This document shows, piece after piece, positions 10,380 through 20,103 of a stretch of DNA of 64,000 bases. Positions within the stretch are counted from its first letter, which is position 1; each line of letters opens with the position of its first letter. Source of the stretch: Lucinisca nassula (lineage: Eukaryota; Mollusca; Bivalvia; Lucinida; Lucinidae); assembly GCA_963580285.1 (NCBI GenBank), contig CAUZLF010000747.1, positions 1 through 64,000 on the forward strand, given 5' to 3'. The notes under the pieces are model-generated. The model saw nothing but the letters and a program-made list of their open reading frames with translations, was not told where the DNA came from and did not search any database. The position numbers and the translations under genes are program-made.

Positions 10380-10535
10380 CCTAAATCCCACTTTATATAG
10401 AGAAAAGTGGGGTTTGAGGGGGTAAACATTATCTGCCATTTTTTTGCTCAAAGACATAGATTGTGGGTACTCGTTAGAACCGCATCAGTGAGGCGGTTCT
10501 AACGAGCACCCACAATCTATGTTGAAAGCAGAAAT
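10380..10535. mobile_element. MITE-B with double hairpin, well preserved
   Basis: Hairpin 1 pairs CCCACTTTATATAG with GAAAAGTGGGGTTT. Hairpin 2 pairs ATAGATTGTGGGTACTCGTT with a right arm ending ACCCACAATCTATG, centred on GCATCAGTGAGGC. Outer TTTGCTC and GAAAGCAGAAA complete the symmetry. It is very similar to 8545-8705, so the family has moved more than once. Confidence 0.85.
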
Positions 10536-10649
10536 AATAAAGATGTTATCATTTGTACCTAATATGTATCATTTTCTGACACCATGTTGGACGCAATTAT
10601 TTCTTACGGACATGTTTTCCTAATGAAAAGGTGTAAAAGCAAATCACAA

Positions 10650-10905
10650 ACAGCACAGCAACTGGCAATCTTGGACAAAGGGGGGCAGGTAGACACATTT
10701 ATTCTGGACTTCGAGAAAGCTTTTGACACCCCATCACATGAACTAACTTAAATCTAAATTATTTGGTTATGGAATTGGGGGAACTACTCTCAAATGGATA
10801 GATTCTTTCTTTGCTATTTCTGAGTCAGTGTTAGTGGAAATATCATTCATGTACAGGGAGAATAATAGTGGTCCAAGAACAGACCCTTGTGGGACGGCCT
10901 TATCG
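10650..10905. pseudogene. LINE RT fragment with internal inversion
   Basis: From about 10655 to 10815 the plus strand matches the RT-coding part of the CR1/Jockey-type LINE at 41085-46010: the frame gives a TFILDFEKAFDTP-like block and then LKWIDSFF. From about 10820 the match flips. TCAGTGTTAGTGGAAATATC and CATGTACAGGGAGAATAATA match the plus-strand (antisense) sequence at 41985-42050, the stretch coding for PQG...YINDIS. The fragment is therefore two neighbouring pieces of one RT joined in opposite orientation, the signature of twin priming or later inversion. It has frameshifts and is dead. Confidence 0.8.
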
Positions 10906-10984
10906 TGGCGATTCTAATGAGTACACAATATACGCTATGAAATGAGGGACGAAAGAGATATTCATAACATCACACTCACAAGTA

Positions 10985-11130
10985 CGTGAAATTAACACCC
11001 CAATACACCCCACTTTATATAGAAAAAATTTGGGTTTACGGAGGTATACATTATTTTCCCAAATTCTGCTTGTTGTGGGTACTGGTTAGAACCGCCTCAA
11101 TGAGACGGATCTAACGAGCACCCACAATAT
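10985..11130. mobile_element. MITE-B, shortened
   Basis: ACCCCACTTTATATAG and the TTGTGGGTACTGGTTAGAAC ... TCTAACGAGCACCCACAA hairpin repeat the MITE-B plan. The outer AACATAGA segment on the left is missing, so this is an internal-deletion copy. Confidence 0.75.
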
Positions 11131-11146
11131 AAATATATGTTCAGAA

Positions 11147-11263
11147 CTTGAGATGTCATTTCATCTCAATGTCGGATAAAAGTCTCACAAAATTGCAGCG
11201 TCTCCAAAATGACCTATATAGTGTTGACGGGGACGTTAAACATCAAATCAAACAAACAAACAA
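11147..11263 (+). mobile_element. SINE-1 3' fragment
   Basis: CTTGAGATGTCATTTCATCT, CTCCAAAATGACCTATA and GTTGACGGGGACGTTAAAC, then (CAAA)n, reproduce the 3' end of SINE-1 as seen at 51094-51395. The 5' part is missing. The tail of CAAACAAACAAACAA marks the + orientation. Confidence 0.85.
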
Positions 11264-11499
11264 TATATGTTTTGAGTATAAATAAGAAAAATATCACAAT
11301 GTTTCTTTAGAAAATTGACCGTTTTGGAGATGCAAAAACATGCATTATGACGCACGGGTGTGTTATCGTAATGAATATTCCCATAAATATGCCTTTCACA
11401 TGCTGATAGGCCGAGCCCCTCCCCCTCTTGCTTAATACCCAGGTCCAAAATAATTTTCATGGTCAAGAAGATGTTCGAGCCATTAACGTTTCATTGTTT

Positions 11500-11675
11500 G
11501 TATTGGAGTTTAACGGCCCAGTCAACACTATTTTAGGTCATGTTGAGCCGGTCGGTTTACCTATCAACACTTTCCTGAGCAGGCTTATACGTAAGCTGTT
11601 AACCAGTACAGTGCACATTCTTTCGCCAGAAACTGACAACTGCCATTCTTGAATCAGCGGAAGGGAGAAAATTAA
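11500..11675 (-). mobile_element. SINE-1-related copy, variant 5' region
   Basis: GAGTTTAACGGCCCAGTCAA and CACTATTTTAGGTCATGTTG correspond to the reverse complement of the SINE-1 3' end. The central part is deleted, and GGCTTATACGTAAGC then TTCGCCAGAAACTGACAACT follow, as in the fragment at 1911-2050. It may represent a sub-family. Confidence 0.6.
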
Positions 11676-12335
11676 CTTCACATCTGAAGGTCAAGTGTTT
11701 GAAACTTTGAATTTTGTGCCCCTTCCATGTCTCTTTACCCCTGTAAGGATTCTCATTAAACTTTGGTCAATTATCCCCCTCAGTGACCTGATGTGCAGAA
11801 CCCATAAAAGAACCATGCCGACTCAAGGTCAAGGTCACATTTGAATGTCATAAGTTTAACGCTTTGAATTTTGTGTCCGTTCCATATCTCCTTTACCTCT
11901 CAAAGGATTTTCATTAAACTTTGGTCAGTTATCCCCCTCAGTGAGCTCATGCACACAGTTCATAAAAGGATTATGCCGACGCCAGGTCAAGGTCACATTG
12001 AAAGGTCACGAGCTTGAAACTTTGAATTTTGTGTCCGTTGCTTGTCTCCTTTACTCTTCAAAGAATTTTCATTAAACCATGGTCAAATGTCACCCTCAGT
12101 GAGCTGATATTCAGAACACATAAATAAACCATGCCGACACAAGGTCAAGGTCACAGGTGAAGGTCACGAGTTTCAAACATTGTGTCCGTTCCATATATCC
12201 TTTTCCACTGGAAGGATTTTCATTTAACTTTTGTGAAATATACCCCCCGTAGAGAGCTGACGCGCAGTACCCATAAATAAACCATTCCAACTCAAGGTCA
12301 AGGTCACAGGGGAAGGTCACAAGGTTGAGCCTTGA
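11676..12335 (-). repeat. Tandem array, inverted counterpart of 9235-9840
   Basis: Four to five units each contain AAGGTCAAGGTCACA, followed after about 50 bases by CCTTTACCYCTNNAAGGATT and TTATCCCCCTCAGTGA. These are the reverse complement of the units at 9235-9840. Together the two blocks form a large imperfect inverted repeat with a spacer of about 1.8 kb holding palindromes, MITEs and a LINE scrap. Confidence 0.8.
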
Positions 12336-13430
12336 TACAAAAATCTTCTTATCTGAAACCAGAAGGCCCAGTTCTTTGATATTTGGTATGAAATTTCATC
12401 TAGAGGACCTCTACCAAGATTGTTCAAATTATAGCCCTGGGGCCAAAACTAACCCCGCGCCGGGGCCGACTGGTTTTACATAGACTTATAATAGGGAAAA
12501 CCTTTAAAAATCTTCTTGTCTCAAACCAGAAGGCCCAGGCCTTTGATATTTAGTATGAAGCTTTATCTGGTGGATCTCTACCAAGGTTGATCAAATTTTA
12601 GCCCTGGGGTCAAAATGCCCCTGCGCCGGGGCCCACGGGTTTTACATAGGCTAATATAGGGAAAACCTTTAAAAATCTTCTTGTCTGAAACTAGAAGGTC
12701 CAGGTCTTTGATATTTGGTATGAAGCTTCATCTAGTGGACCTCTACCAAGATTGTTCAAATGATTACCCTGGGGCAAAAATGCCATCATGCCGGGGCCCA
12801 CTGGTTTTACAATGTGGGAAAACCTTTAAAAACCTTCTTGTCTGAAACCAGAAGGCCCAGGTCTTTGATATTTGGTATAAAGCTTCATGTAGTGGACCTT
12901 TACCAAAATTGTTCAAATTATAGCCCTGGGGCCAACAATGAACCCTCCCCAGGGCCCACTGGATTTACATCGGCTTATATAGGGAAAATCAGGTCTTTGA
13001 TATTTGGTATGTAGCTTCATCTAATGGACCTCTATCAAGATTGTTCAACTAAAAGTCCTGGGGCCAAAGATTGCCAAGCCCCAGGGCCCACAGGTTTTAC
13101 ATTGGCTTACATAGGGAACACCTTTATAAAATATTCTTGTCTGAAACCAGAAGGCCCATGTCTTTGATATTTGGTATGGATCTTCATGTAGTGGACCTCT
13201 ACCATGATTGTACAACTTACAGCCCTGGGGCCAAAAATGGCTCTGTCCCAGGTTTTACATGGGACAATAATATAGTGAATACCTTTAAAAATATTCTTCT
13301 CTTACACCCAAAGGCCTAGATCTGGGATATTTGGTAAGAAGCTTCATCTAGTGGACTTCTTCCAAGATTGTTCAAATTATAGCCTAGGGATAAAAAATTG
13401 TCCCATACGGGGCCCACATCTTTTGCATAG
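12336..13430 (+). repeat. Tandem array, ~166-bp unit (GGCCCAGGTCTTTGAT type)
   Basis: About six units contain CAGAAGGCCCAGGTCTTTGA, TAGTGGACCTCTACCAAGAT and ATAGCCCTGGGGCCAAAA. The phrase AAGGCCCAG recurs at about 12363 and 12530, and later units keep a similar spacing. The same unit family returns at 48730-49190. Its CCTGGGGYCMAAA core also resembles the arrays at 22088, 24700 and 38000. Short ORFs here are repeat artefacts. Confidence 0.85.
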
Positions 13431-13676
13431 TCTCCCTGCCCTACATCATAGTGTAGTTTATATTTGTCCTTTTGAATCATTGATACAATTGTGGAATTTT
13501 GAAAATACTTGAGGGTCACAGATGAAGTCTAATTGGCCGAAACTGGCTAGTCTGGCCCAGAAAACATGTACACTCCATATTTTCCACTTCTGTGGTGTAT
13601 TCCTTGCTTCCAAAGCAGCCCCGCCCATCCGGGCTTGAAAAAATAGTTGGGCTGCATGATGCTTCTATGCAGATAA
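13431..13676 (+). mobile_element. TDR element body fragment joined to a SINE-1 scrap
   Basis: 13431-13615 matches the body of the TDR element at 6890-7095 (CTCCCTGCCCTACATCATAG; GCCGAAACTGGCTAGTCTGG). 13618-13676 (GCCCGCCCATCCGGGCTTG-like, then GGGCTGCATGATGCTTC) matches the mid region of SINE-1 at 51098-51160. Both lack their ends, so this is a mosaic junction. Confidence 0.65.
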
Positions 13677-13689
13677 GCGAATTAAAGTG

Positions 13690-14491
13690 GAAGAAAAGCA
13701 TATGCATTACACATTTCATATGGTAGCGTTTCAACAATTTTACAAGTTGGCTTGGGTATGCGCAAGCTAACAGCCCGTTGGGTCCAAAAATCCCTTAGCG
13801 ACGAGCAAATGGCAACTAGAGTATCAGTATGCAGCGCATTGTTGAAGCGGTTTAGGTCAAAGGAAGATGATTGATAACTGTAGCTGAGACCTTGGTCCAT
13901 TATTATGAGCCAGAGAATTAAAACTCAAAGTCGCCAGTGGATAGGGCCGGGGTCTCCGAGGCCAAATGAGTTCAAAACATTACTCTCTGCTGGCAAGGTG
14001 ATGACAGATGTATTTTGGGACGCACAAGGCGTTATTATGTTGGACTTTCTAGCAAAGAACAGTACAATATTAGGTGTGTATTATGCAAATTTGCTCGACC
14101 AACCGAGAACTGCGATCCGTTTAAAACGTCGAGGTAAACTCTCCAAAGGGAGTATGCCCCATCAGGACAATGCAGAGTCCACTCTTGCAAAATTGCAATG
14201 GATGCCGTTGAGCGGAATGGGTAAGAGCTAATACCGCATCCTGCCTATTCGCCGGATGAAACTCCTAATGGCTATTTACTATTTCCAAATTTGATAAAGG
14301 ATATCTGTGGGCGTCATTTCCGGTCCAACGAAGAAGTCATGGCGGCAGTTGAGGAGTGGATAGGAGACAAGGACCCTGACCTTTTCAGTTCTGGGTTGAT
14401 GGCACTTGAACAGCATTGGTTCAATTGTGTCATTCTACAGGGCAATTACGTCGAAAATGAAGAAGAAATAAGTTTAGCCGATTTTCATTGA
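13690..14491 (+). pseudogene. Mariner-type (Tc1/mariner) transposase remnant
   Basis: Reading three frames in turn gives a mariner DDE transposase from its mid N-terminal part onward: a GMRKLTARWVQ block near 13755, TQSRQWIGPGSPRP and AGKVMTDVFWDAQGV at 13920-14045, HQDNA near 14160 and a C-terminal EEVMAAVEEWIGDKDPD block at 14330-14385. A mariner transposase cuts and pastes its element at TA dinucleotides. Here the N-terminal helix-turn-helix is absent, a stop and frameshift lie near 13875, part of the region after HQDNA is lost, and at least one more shift lies near 14230. Terminal inverted repeats were not found. It is a dead fossil on the strand of the host gene, upstream of its signal-peptide exon. 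Confidence 0.85.
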
Positions 14492-15163
14492 CTCGCCCTC
14501 GTAGGTATATGCATGCTATGCGTAAATGTTTGCTTACATTCAATCCTCTTTATACTGACATTCGATACAATGCAACAATTTCAGTGGAAGAAATCCTTTG
14601 CTCAAAATGTGACGGACTCAAACTGCGACGGATTGATAATGGTTTTAATGTTAAGAGGCAAATGCCTTATTGGGATTCTTTAAAGCGACCCATTGTGTTT
14701 AACAGCAAACTGTTACAGTAGAACTTCTATGGCTCGAACACCGATGGCTCGTTTACCATGGCTGAGTTGAACCTGTTCTTGAGTCCCTAGGGAATTTCTG
14801 TACATAAGAAATAGGCAGAGTAAAAAATAGGATATTTAAGTCTCTTATGTTGCAAATGTATGTTGTGTGTACTCATTGGAATCGTCTCGATGAGGCGATT
14901 CTAATGAGTACACACAGCATACATTTTCATTATAGAACACCGAAAAGCTGTCTAAAAGTATCTCGTTATACCTCCTTACAGTAACCCTCAGTGGCTCGAA
15001 CTACCCCTGTCTCAAACAGATTTTCGAGGTCCCAAAGGTGTTCGAGCCATTGACGTTCGACTGTATAATATAAATTTGTCGATATAACGACATTTTTGAC
15101 ACATTAGCTAATTTCGGGATCATCCACTGTTAACAACAATATTCATTTTTTGTATCTTTGCAG
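14492..15163. other. Non-coding stretch before the signal-peptide exon, with a MITE-B hairpin
   Basis: 14866-14930 folds as a hairpin (TGTTGTGTGTACTCATTGGA ... CTAATGAGTACACACA) of MITE-B type. Around it, 14720-14790 and 14985-15065 carry GGCTCGAAC-like phrases (ATGGCTCGAACACCGATGG; GTGGCTCGAACTACCC; GTTCGAGCCATTGACG) that look like one repeat split by the MITE. The 77-codon ORF at 14488-14721 matches nothing I recognise. The end, TTTTTTGTATCTTTGCAG, is a good polypyrimidine tract and acceptor. Confidence 0.6.
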
Positions 15164-15248
15164 TCAGACGAGTGTTCCACTAAGCTTCTAAGCAACACTA
15201 TGAAACAGATCTGTATTGGACTTGTCTTCATACTGCTCTACCAAACAG
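15164..15248 (+). CDS. Signal-peptide exon of the EGF-repeat gene (coding from 15200)
   Basis: The exon follows a strong acceptor (TGTATCTTTGCAG, ending 15163). It has 36 bases of apparent 5' UTR, then ATG at 15200. Sixteen codons read MKQICIGLVFILLYQT, a short basic start and an 11-residue hydrophobic core: a classic secretion signal. One base (G, 15248) of the next codon precedes the donor CAG|GTGATT. The large exon at 61602 lacks exactly one base of its first codon, and joining the two gives YQTG-DVVAQC with no frameshift. I therefore assign this exon to that gene. The acceptor implies a further upstream non-coding exon, which I cannot identify. It is too short to be found as an ORF. What is seen: signal peptide, splice sites and phase. 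What is inferred: direct joining to the 61602 exon, since other phase-1 exons could lie between. Confidence 0.72.
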
Positions 15249-15369
15249 GTGATTATCAATTTTGAGTATGGTTTTTTGTTAGTATAGAACGGGCGTAAAC
15301 GAGTGGTCATGAAATTTTGTTCGAGCTACTGATGTATAATCATTGTACCAGGTCATAATTACATCTTTA

Positions 15370-15450
15370 TGACTGTCATAAAATAAAGGTGTGTCGTTTG
15401 TACTGATCAGAACCGCTTCATTAAGGCGAATCTAATCCGTACGCACAACT
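15370..15450. mobile_element. Degraded MITE-B hairpin
   Basis: GTCGTTTGTACTGATCAGAA and GCGAATCTAATCCGTACGCA form the two arms around CCGCTTCATTAA. The same family occurs at 10380-10535. It is mutated and flanked by a run of nine T. Confidence 0.55.
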
Positions 15451-15554
15451 TTTTTTTTTAGTTTAGTTAATAATTATTTATTTTAGTTTGATTGCGATGA
15501 AAGCTTCAAGCTTATTTGTATCGCTCTCGAACACTCATTCCGGATGTTATCACG

Positions 15555-16015
15555 CGCAAATTTGTTTGTTTGTTTGATTTGAAGTCCCCGTCAACACTAT
15601 TTAGGTCATTTTGGAGACGTTGCTTCCAATTTGGTTTGACTTTTACCCGACATTGGGATGAAATGACATCTCAATCCCTGCCGCCCAATGAAACCAATAG
15701 GGCTATAAGCATGGACGGGCCGACTCGCATCAATTTTCCTTGGCAGGCTTAGATGTTCTAAGCGGATTACCAGTACTCATGTGCGGTCAGTATTAGCTCT
15801 GCGTGGAAGCATCGTGCAGCCCAATCTATTTCTCCAAGCCCCGATGAGCGGGGGCAGCATCACGCGCGAGAACTTGACTGTGACTTTATTGCACCAGTGC
15901 TACCCATTTGTACCTGGGTGGAGTGGGGCAGCGACATAGCCTGTCTTGCCTATGCAACACCTCGCCTCCGGTCGAACCCACAATCTCTCGATCGTAAGTC
16001 GAATGCACTAACCAC
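15555..16015 (-). mobile_element. SINE-1, longest copy, with tRNA head
   Basis: On the minus strand the element starts AAGTGGTTAGTGCATTCGAC. TGGTTAGTGCA (16004-16014) acts as A box, and GGTTCGACC (15970-15978) as B box 26 bases further, a spacing suitable for polymerase III. The body runs through GGGCTGCACGATGCTTCC, ACTGGTAATCCGCTTAGAAC and GAGATGTCATTTCATCCC to GTTGACGGGGACTTCAAATC and a (CAAA)n tail at 15555. At about 460 bp it is the only copy in the window with its head. Other copies (11147, 28005, 51094, 55008) are 5'-truncated. I could not find a target-site duplication here. Confidence 0.85.
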
Positions 16016-16049
16016 TTTTTATAGATACAATTAGGAAAACCTTCGTAAA

Positions 16050-16051
<2 letters not shown>

Positions 16052-16145
<94 letters not shown>
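16052..16145. repeat. (TC)47 microsatellite
   Basis: An uninterrupted 94-base TC dinucleotide run starts 36 bases past the SINE-1 tRNA head. The minus-strand frame through it reads alternating Arg-Glu and is not a gene. Such mirror-symmetric polypyrimidine tracts can form triplex DNA. From 16146 to 16610 I recognise nothing. Confidence 0.97.
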
Positions 16146-16148
<3 letters not shown>

Positions 16149-16611
16149 CAGTAGCTCTCTTGCCTTTTTCTAGTTTTATCTGTCCACTCTGAATTGTGGC
16201 CATGACAGCAAATAGAAGCATGACATATGAAGTCCTGTCCTGGCAAGCGGCTGTCCTGGCAAGCAGAAGTGCTGTGGAACTAGCAGATATGACTGGAGGC
16301 ATAAGAGATTTGAAAGATCATTGCTTCTTTCCCGACATACGAGTACAATTTTGATGAATGAATATTTCACTTTAAAGAGAAATAAGAAAGAAATAAAAAA
16401 TCAAATAGTATGAAGCAGGATGAAAGCATATTCCAAGAGGGTCATTTTATTGAAAACCGCATGAAAAATATTCCCATTCGTTCTAAAGTTATGCTCATTT
16501 ATATTTGATACATACCTATTTTCCTCTAACAGTAACCTCCTTTGAATTTTCTTTGATTATATCCCACAATGCATTATTCTGTGACTTTAATATAGTGGCT
16601 TTTAACGTTTT

Positions 16612-17090
16612 AGCTCACCAGAGCCGACGGCTCCGGGGGAGCTTATAGGTCAGGCAGTTGTCCGTCGTCGTCTACGTCTGCGTCAACACTTTCAAACGAC
16701 ATCTCCTCTGAAGCCATTGTGCCGAGCGGGCCCAAATTTTATCTGTAGCATCCTTGGCCTGGGAGATTGAATTTTTTTTCTATGAAAATCATTAATGTCA
16801 TTAGTTTGGTTGCTATAGCAACTTAGAGTTTCCATAGACTAATAATGTACAAATCTTTCAAAGAAATGTTCCTTAGGCAATCTTCTATCTGTCATACGAT
16901 TTAAGGCCTAGTGCTCATTTTTTGGTTGCCATGGAAATAAAAAATGATATTTTGACACAACTTCCATAGAAATGTTTCTTAAGCAATCTTCCATCTGCCA
17001 TATGATTTTAGGCCTATTGCTAATTTTGGCTGGTTCACATTATGCACTGGGTCTACCTTTCTTCGTCTTAAACTCTCAGCCTCATAGAGC
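16612..17090 (+). mobile_element. Head of an AGCTCACC-type element (GAGCC hairpin variant)
   Basis: It begins TTTTAGCTCACCAGAGCCGA with GAGCC-GAC-GGCTC as a tiny hairpin, then GGGGGAGCTTATAGGTCAGG and CAGTTGTCCGTCGTCGTC, the same lead sequence as at 35762 and 55866. Next come CTTTCAAACGACATCTCCTC and two diverged repeat units containing TGGTTGCCATGGAAA and AATCTTCYATCTGYCATA. It is followed by a PLE insertion, so its downstream end may be one of the arrays after 17880. Confidence 0.75.
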
Positions 17091-17145
17091 GTACGGTTTC
17101 TGAGGAGATGATTTTTTTTTCATATTGGTTTCCATGGCAACCAGC

Positions 17146-17878
17146 CAAGGGAAAGAAACCAAACATGAAACAACAGACCCTAATGGAAACATCAATAGCG
17201 GATAGCCAAAAGGAAAGTTACTTTCCCACAAAATGGCCAACTGGCTATCAGAAATAAAATAATATAAGCGACACAAACACTCAAGAAACTCAAAGACAAA
17301 CCATAACAAGAGTAAACTGCGACAGAAGAACCGCCTTGGAACGGTCAGTGAAACGAATTGCACTGGGGGGCTTAAATCGATTTTACGTGGCCACAATCCT
17401 CGCCTTTACTTCCGTCGCGATTTAGACAAATAATTTGTTCAGTCCGCATGAAGGCCTCCTAACTCACCAGTGCAACCGCTCCGCGAACACAAAAAATCAA
17501 ACAACCACAGAGATGAAACAACGATGAGGACTCGGCAGCAAGAAACCACCGAAATGCTGGAGCAAAAGAAAACCAACAGTTAGACTCCGATGGGCCCGAC
17601 CAGAGACAGAGCATCAGGCACCAACTAACATTACCTAAAATTAGATTCTCTCTAATTCTCAGTAAGCCTTAACGCTGGAACCGTCATAAAATCTGAGGCC
17701 TGACCCACCGGCGTGCAATTAAAGAGGGCAGCAAAACTGTCAACCGTGATTGGGTTAACCATCATGCATGCAGTCTGTCGTATACCATTTATGTTGTACC
17801 CAATCTTTTTATATCGAAAAATGATTTTACGAATTTGGGTGCTGAAATCATTGCGGTTATGTAGGCTAATCGCCGTCA
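17146..17878 (-). pseudogene. PLE copy 1: RT C-terminus and 3' UTR
   Basis: On the minus strand, 17878-17655 encodes the C-terminal part of the RT polyprotein (NRNDFSTQIRKIIFRYKKIG..., then CTPVGQASDF) as also seen at 37001-37220. The remainder is the conserved 3' UTR (GATGGGCCCGACCAGAGACA, GCATGAAGGCCTCCTAACTC, GGAAAGTTACTTTCCC), ending near 17146. The RT core is missing. It lies between the AGCTCACC head and an array, probably inserted there. Confidence 0.75.
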
Positions 17879-17879
17879 A

Positions 17880-18590
17880 ATTTTGATCGAAGCATTATCA
17901 AGTACGATTGAGGAAAGTCTGCATAAGGTTTTGGGGCTGTTCGGATCGGAATTTGGTTTCCATAGCTCCAATAGACTAATAATGGGGAAACCGTCAAAAT
18001 ATTCTGCTCTGAAATCAAAAGGCCCAGATGTTAGATGCTTAATATTAATGTTAAGTGGTCAGCTAAATAAATTCTGCTAACCATGCCCATAGGGTCCAAA
18101 ATTGCAACGCACTGGGGCTCATTAGCTCCCATAGACTTATAATAGGAAAACCGTAAAAAAACTCCTTCTCTGATACTTAGTATGTAGCAACGTTAAGTGG
18201 TCATCTGCAAACCACTCTCTAGCGTCCAAAGTGGCCATGCACCGGGGTTTATTATCTCCAATGGTCTTATAATTAAATAGAAGTGGATGTTAAGTACATA
18301 AGATTAAGTCCCCTACATAACTCCTACCAACTATGCTCCTAGGGACCAAATTGACCACGCCCCTTGGCTCATTAGCTCCGATTGTCGTATAATTAAAAAA
18401 CAACAACAACTTCAAACGTTTTTTCTCTAAAAACTATAAGGACCAGACCTCAGATATTTAGTATGTATAAACATTAAATGGTCAACTAAATAAATCCCTG
18501 AGGTCCAAATTGTCTACGTCCGGGACTCATTAGTTCCCATATCCCACTTACCGAAACAAGAGCTCCGAAAGCGGATCATTATACGCCCGT
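17880..18590 (+). repeat. Tandem array, degenerate (AATAGGAAAACCGT type)
   Basis: Four or more decayed units carry CCCATAGACTTATAATAGGA, CTCTGA...AGGCCCAGA and GGTCCAAATT-GCAACGC. They are distant relatives of the 166-168-bp units in 22088-23590 and 24700-27980. No gene seen. Confidence 0.65.
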
Positions 18591-20103
18591 GGCAAGTAAT
18601 CGGCTGTAAGGATGAACTTTCGACAGCATACCGACCCGTGTCTTGCACACGACACATCGTCTCATAATGATTAATATTTCTGCCAAGTAATTTCCAAATA
18701 CATCTAAGAATAAAATAGTTATTGGCTGGACATGAAAAAATACCCTTTTCTACATTTGACCTCTAAGTATGACCATAACCTTGCAGGTACCGACCTGGGT
18801 CTTGTGTGCGACAAATGGTAACATGATGGTTAACATTTCTGACAAGAAATTTCCAAAGCCATTCCGGAATAACAACGGTATTGGCCGGGCGTGAGAAAAA
18901 ATATGACCTTGACCTTGGAGGTACCAACCTGGGTCTTGCGCAAGACACATCGTCTTTAGATGGTTAACATTTCTGCCAAGTAATTACCAGATTCATCTGG
19001 GAATAACAAAAGTATTGTCAGGACAAAAGTAAAAGACCCTTTTCTTTAACTTTGACCTCTAAGTATGACCTTGAATTAGAAGTACCAACCTAGGTGTTGC
19101 ACATGGCACATCGTCTCATAACAGTTTTCATTTCTCCCGACTAATTTCCAAATGCAAGACATTGACCAGGCAAACAAAATGACACTTTTCTTTTCAGTTG
19201 ACCTCTAAGTATGACCTTGTCCTTAGAGATACCATCCTTGGTCTTGCGCACGACACATGCCTGGTAATGGTTAACATTTCTTCCAACTAATTTCAAAATC
19301 CTCCTAGGAATAACAAAGTTAATGAAGCGTTTACTTTGTTAACGGCCAGACACGAAAAATGACACCTTTTTGGCCTTTGACCTCTAAGGATCCTTGACCT
19401 TAGCGGCACTGACCTGAATCTTATGCGCGACACATCTTATAATGGTTAACATTTCTGCCAAGAAACTTTAAAATCCGTCCAGAAATATAAGAAGTTATTG
19501 ACTGGGCACAACACAAACCACATTTTTAAACTCTGACCGCCAAGTATAACCTTGACCTTAGAGGTAGAGTCTTCGGTATTGCGTGCGACAAATTGCCTTT
19601 TTGATGAATAACATTTCTGCCTAGAAATTTCCAAAATCCATTCAGGAACAACAACGGTATTTACCGGACACAAGAAAAAGGCCCCTTTTCCTTACTTTTG
19701 GTATCTAAGTATGACCTTGACCTTAGAGGTACCAACCTCTGTCTTAAGGAGGACACACTGTCTCATGATGTTCTTCATTTGTGCCAAATTATTTCTAAAT
19801 CTATCCAGCAATAGCAAAAATATTGACCGGACACAAGAAAACAACACTTGTCTTTACCTTTGACCTCTAAGTATGACAATAACAAAGGTATTGACCGGAC
19901 ACAAGAACAAGACACTTTTTCTTTATATTTGACCTCTAAGTATGACTTTGACGTTTGAGGCACCTACTTGTTTCTTAGACACAACGCACTGTCTTCTGAT
20001 GTTTAACATTTCTGCAGAGTAATTTTAAAATTCATTCAGGAATAACAAAGTTAATGACCAGACACGAAAGAAAAACACTTTCTGACATTTGACCTCAAAG
20101 TAG
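18591..20103 (+). repeat. Tandem array with TGACCTTGACCTTAGAGG (about 135-165-bp unit)
   Basis: Around ten units contain GGTTAACATTTCTGCCAAG, CAGGAATAACAAAGTTATTG and TTGACCTCTAAGTATGACC. Unit length varies because of internal deletions. The sequence GACCTTGACCTTRGAGGTAC includes inverted TCAAGGTC motifs, as in other arrays here. Short minus-strand ORFs are repeat artefacts. Confidence 0.8.

Noticed and set aside
13905..14231. Functional mariner transposase
   Set aside because: The N-terminal half is missing and several frameshifts separate the conserved blocks.
14488..14721. 77-codon ORF as an additional exon
   Set aside because: No recognisable motif, no convincing splice sites, and adjacent to a dead mariner copy.
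16031..16246. Arg-Glu repeat protein
   Set aside because: Product of the (TC)47 microsatellite.
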